DNA of 31,172 bases, from the IMG/VR virus record IMGVR_UViG_3300045836_000009, positions 1 to 31,172 of that record, one strand, 5' to 3'. The translations under genes were made by a program, and so were the position numbers. Below the pieces are notes generated by a model. That model did not search any database, was not told the origin of the DNA, and saw nothing but the letters and a program-made list of their open reading frames with translations. Numbering within the stretch: the first letter of the stretch is position 1; the number at the start of each line of letters is the position of its first letter. Below are positions 30,010 to 31,172 of the stretch, piece after piece. The DNA is from a virus.

Positions 30010-30662
30010 CCTCCCTTGTTGCGCAGCAGCCGCTTCATCCCCTGCTCCACCTCGGCCACCAGCCGATCCATCTCCGCCAGCATGTACGCCGCAAAGCGCT
30101 TCTGCTCTCCGTCGAGCCCGATCCTGAGCGTGCCCTGTTTGTCCCGTAGGCGCAACTTCGTCCCGCTGCATGCCCGGCACACCACTTGAGGCGAGCCGTA
30201 GCCGCCGAGCGTCCCCCGGCCCTCGCACTTGTGGCAGTTCGGGTCCAGCCAAGCGCTCAGGACTTGGCCCATGAGCGGCATGACCTTGTCGTCAGGCTGC
30301 ATGAAGCGCTGCTTGGTGGCTTGGATGGAGGCGTAGGCGCCCAGGCTCTCGCGAGTCTCCCGCAGCGTCTTCAAGCGCATCAGGGCCAGCGCGAACTCGG
30401 TAGCGCTGAGGACTTCGCGCATCTCCTGTCGTACCGAGTCGAACTCCGAGGCCAGGCGGTAGAGGGCGACTGCGAGCCGAGTCCTGCGCGCCACGAATGG
30501 GATTGTCTCAGGGTCTCCCGAATCGTTGCAGCATCTTGCTACCCATCCCGCTGCCATCAGCATGTCCACGTCCGTGCGCTCTCGCGCCGAGACGACAAGG
30601 CGGGGCGAATGGATCGCCCGGGTGTATCGCTCTTCAACGGTCGGCGGGGCTTCTATTGGCAT
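30006..30662 (-). CDS. Putative Q-like late antiterminator with zinc finger, 218 aa
   Basis: ATG 30662 has GGAG with 7-nt spacing; a TTG at 30683 is less likely. Residues about 150-180 carry a DnaJ-like zinc finger: CHKCEGRG, a 10-residue spacer, CRACSGT. Lambdoid antiterminators of the phage-82/21 Q type have a comparable zinc-binding segment. The rest is helical with many basic residues. It is followed by a promoter-like site, a strong terminator and then the whole late operon, the expected place of Q. Alternatively it is an unrelated zinc-binding phage protein; the sequence match is only partial. Confidence 0.55.
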   Translation of the reverse strand: MPIEAPPTVEERYTRAIHSPRLVVSARERTDVDMLMAAGWVARCCNDSGDPETIPFVARRTRLAVALYRLASEFDSVRQEMREVLSATEFALALMRLKTLRETRESLGAYASIQATKQRFMQPDDKVMPLMGQVLSAWLDPNCHKCEGRGTLGGYGSPQVVCRACSGTKLRLRDKQGTLRIGLDGEQKRFAAYMLAEMDRLVAEVEQGMKRLLRNKGG

Positions 30663-30717
30663 GACTGCTCCAACGTAGGACAATAGCGGCTACCACCCCG
30701 CTTGCCACTCAAGCCCC

Positions 30718-30741
30718 GCGCCTCGGTTCACGCCGAGGCGC
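30718..30741. repeat. Perfect 9-bp hairpin between two small-operon genes
   Basis: GCGCCTCGG (30718-30726) and CCGAGGCGC (30733-30741) enclose TTCACG. There is no U-tract on the minus strand; on the plus strand TTTCACTTT follows. It may be a weak rightward terminator or an mRNA-stability hairpin upstream of the Q-like gene. Confidence 0.6.
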
Positions 30742-30743
30742 TT

Positions 30744-30935
30744 TCACTTTCCCCCACGCTGGTTGACCGCATAGGGCTTGCAATACCTGCGAACCCAGTC
30801 AGCTCTCAGGTCGCAGTAGTCCCGAGTCCCGAGATACCTGCATTCGCAGGCTTCTCCGACTCGGCGCACGATTTCGACGGGACGGCCGCTAGGAAGAAGG
30901 ATGAAGCGGCCGGCGGCGATTTGGTCTGGGGTCAC
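30744..30935 (-). CDS. Small cysteine-containing protein of unknown function, 63 aa
   Basis: GTG 30935 overlaps the preceding stop as GTGA and has GGGGAG six bases upstream, so it is preferred to a longer frame from 31049 that would lie within the other gene. The protein begins VTPDQIAAGRFILLPSGRPV and has four cysteines (ACECRY, DYCDLRAD, RYCKPY), possibly a small metal-binding fold; the C-terminus is basic. It resembles no family I recognise. It is coupled to the winged-helix-like gene upstream and precedes the Q-like gene. Confidence 0.68.
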   Translation of the reverse strand: MTPDQIAAGRFILLPSGRPVEIVRRVGEACECRYLGTRDYCDLRADWVRRYCKPYAVNQRGGK

Positions 30936-31172
30936 GACATGCTCCCCGGGAAACTCAGCAGCCACGTCGCGCAGACTGCGAACGTCCGCGTGCGCGAGGT
31001 GCGATCGTTGGGATGCTGGCCGCGATAGACGGTCAACCGCCCTTCGCAAAGCGCCCTGCCGCGTTCGGTCAGCTCGTAGACCGCCTCGAACCGCTGACGG
31101 TCGATCGTCCGCAGAAGGCCGAGCGCCTTTGCATCTTGGATGCCGGCCTTCACCGCTCCGCGCGAATAGCTC
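30932..31172 (-). CDS. Winged-helix-like DNA-binding protein, partial at window edge
   Basis: The frame is open to the right edge, so the start is outside. Visible residues include SYSRGAVKAGIQDAKALGLL and YELTERGRALCEGRL; this helix-then-wing pattern with the TERGRAL block is typical of small winged-helix regulators and of phage replication-associated DNA-binding proteins. The C-terminus has Thr/Arg-rich sequence ending FPGSMS. It is translationally coupled to the 63-aa gene. Only about 80 residues are seen, so the role remains open. Confidence 0.6.
   Translation of the reverse strand, partial: SYSRGAVKAGIQDAKALGLLRTIDRQRFEAVYELTERGRALCEGRLTVYRGQHPNDRTSRTRTFAVCATWLLSFPGSMS

Noticed and set aside
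29404-30189. Long plus-strand frame (261 codons)
   Set aside because: It overlaps the Q-like gene antisense, is Arg/Ser/Pro-rich with no protein-like pattern or SD, and covers the hairpin region; typical of chance frames in GC-rich DNA.
1-31172. Diversity-generating retroelement like that of BPP-1
   Set aside because: No reverse transcriptase frame and no adenine-variable repeat pair near the fibre or S74 gene were found in this window; it could still lie outside.
1-31172. CRISPR array or insertion sequence
   Set aside because: No regularly spaced direct repeats and no transposase-like frame with flanking inverted repeats were seen.

Overview
The window is most of the late half of a tailed-phage genome, probably an integrated or integrable temperate podovirus of a GC-rich proteobacterium (Burkholderiales, Xanthomonadales or similar; the host is inferred, not shown). 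Evidence for this is the C-terminal end of a tyrosine integrase at the left edge, a full head/packaging/tail set with no tape-measure or sheath gene, and a gene order resembling the Bordetella BPP-1 / Burkholderia podovirus group. No reverse transcriptase and no template/variable repeat pair were seen, so the BPP-1 diversity-generating retroelement appears absent.

Layout. 1-1716 (+): integrase tail, then a short operon of small accessory genes (DUF551-like, two unknowns, a DUF2493/SLOG protein). 1717-2030: convergent zone with terminators and a compact transcription unit (sigma70-like promoter, about 110-nt foldable RNA, intrinsic terminator) that encodes no protein. 2013-29008 (-): one long late operon read right to left. 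In transcription order it holds three small genes, TerS, TerL, a small unknown, an SGNH hydrolase, a glycoside-hydrolase-like protein, portal, three small genes, scaffold, major capsid protein, a decoration-like protein, a DUF115-methyltransferase fusion, a coiled-coil protein with an AT-hook-like tail, adaptor-like and nozzle-like tail proteins, a GNAT acetyltransferase, an S74-domain protein, three large ejection/virion-type proteins, and a tail fibre. It ends with a lysis block (two small membrane proteins, T4-type lysozyme, another membrane protein, a small unknown, Rz/Rz1), a proteasome/HslV-like Ntn hydrolase, a metallophosphoesterase and a 58-aa protein.

29009-30005 has no convincing protein gene. 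Reading leftward it holds a promoter overlapping the end of a Q-like zinc-finger gene, a strong terminator, many perfect hairpins, and a tRNA-Gly(TCC) with an abnormal D-arm. This matches the logic of lambdoid late control: Q gene, pR', tR', long leader, tRNA, late genes. 30006-31172 (-) carries the Q-like gene, a 63-aa protein and the end of a winged-helix-like protein cut by the window edge.

The late genes are tightly packed. Most junctions are ATGA, GTGA, TAATG or TGATG overlaps, which decided many starts, several of them GTG or TTG. Four junctions instead carry a recurring cassette of intrinsic terminator, U-tract and CATTTCTGGAG-like Shine-Dalgarno, as expected of an operon read by antiterminated polymerase. 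The most novel-looking items are the orphan small RNA at 1918-2028, the hairpin-rich leader with its tRNA, the recurring terminator/SD cassette, the phage Ntn hydrolase, and the DUF115-methyltransferase fusion.
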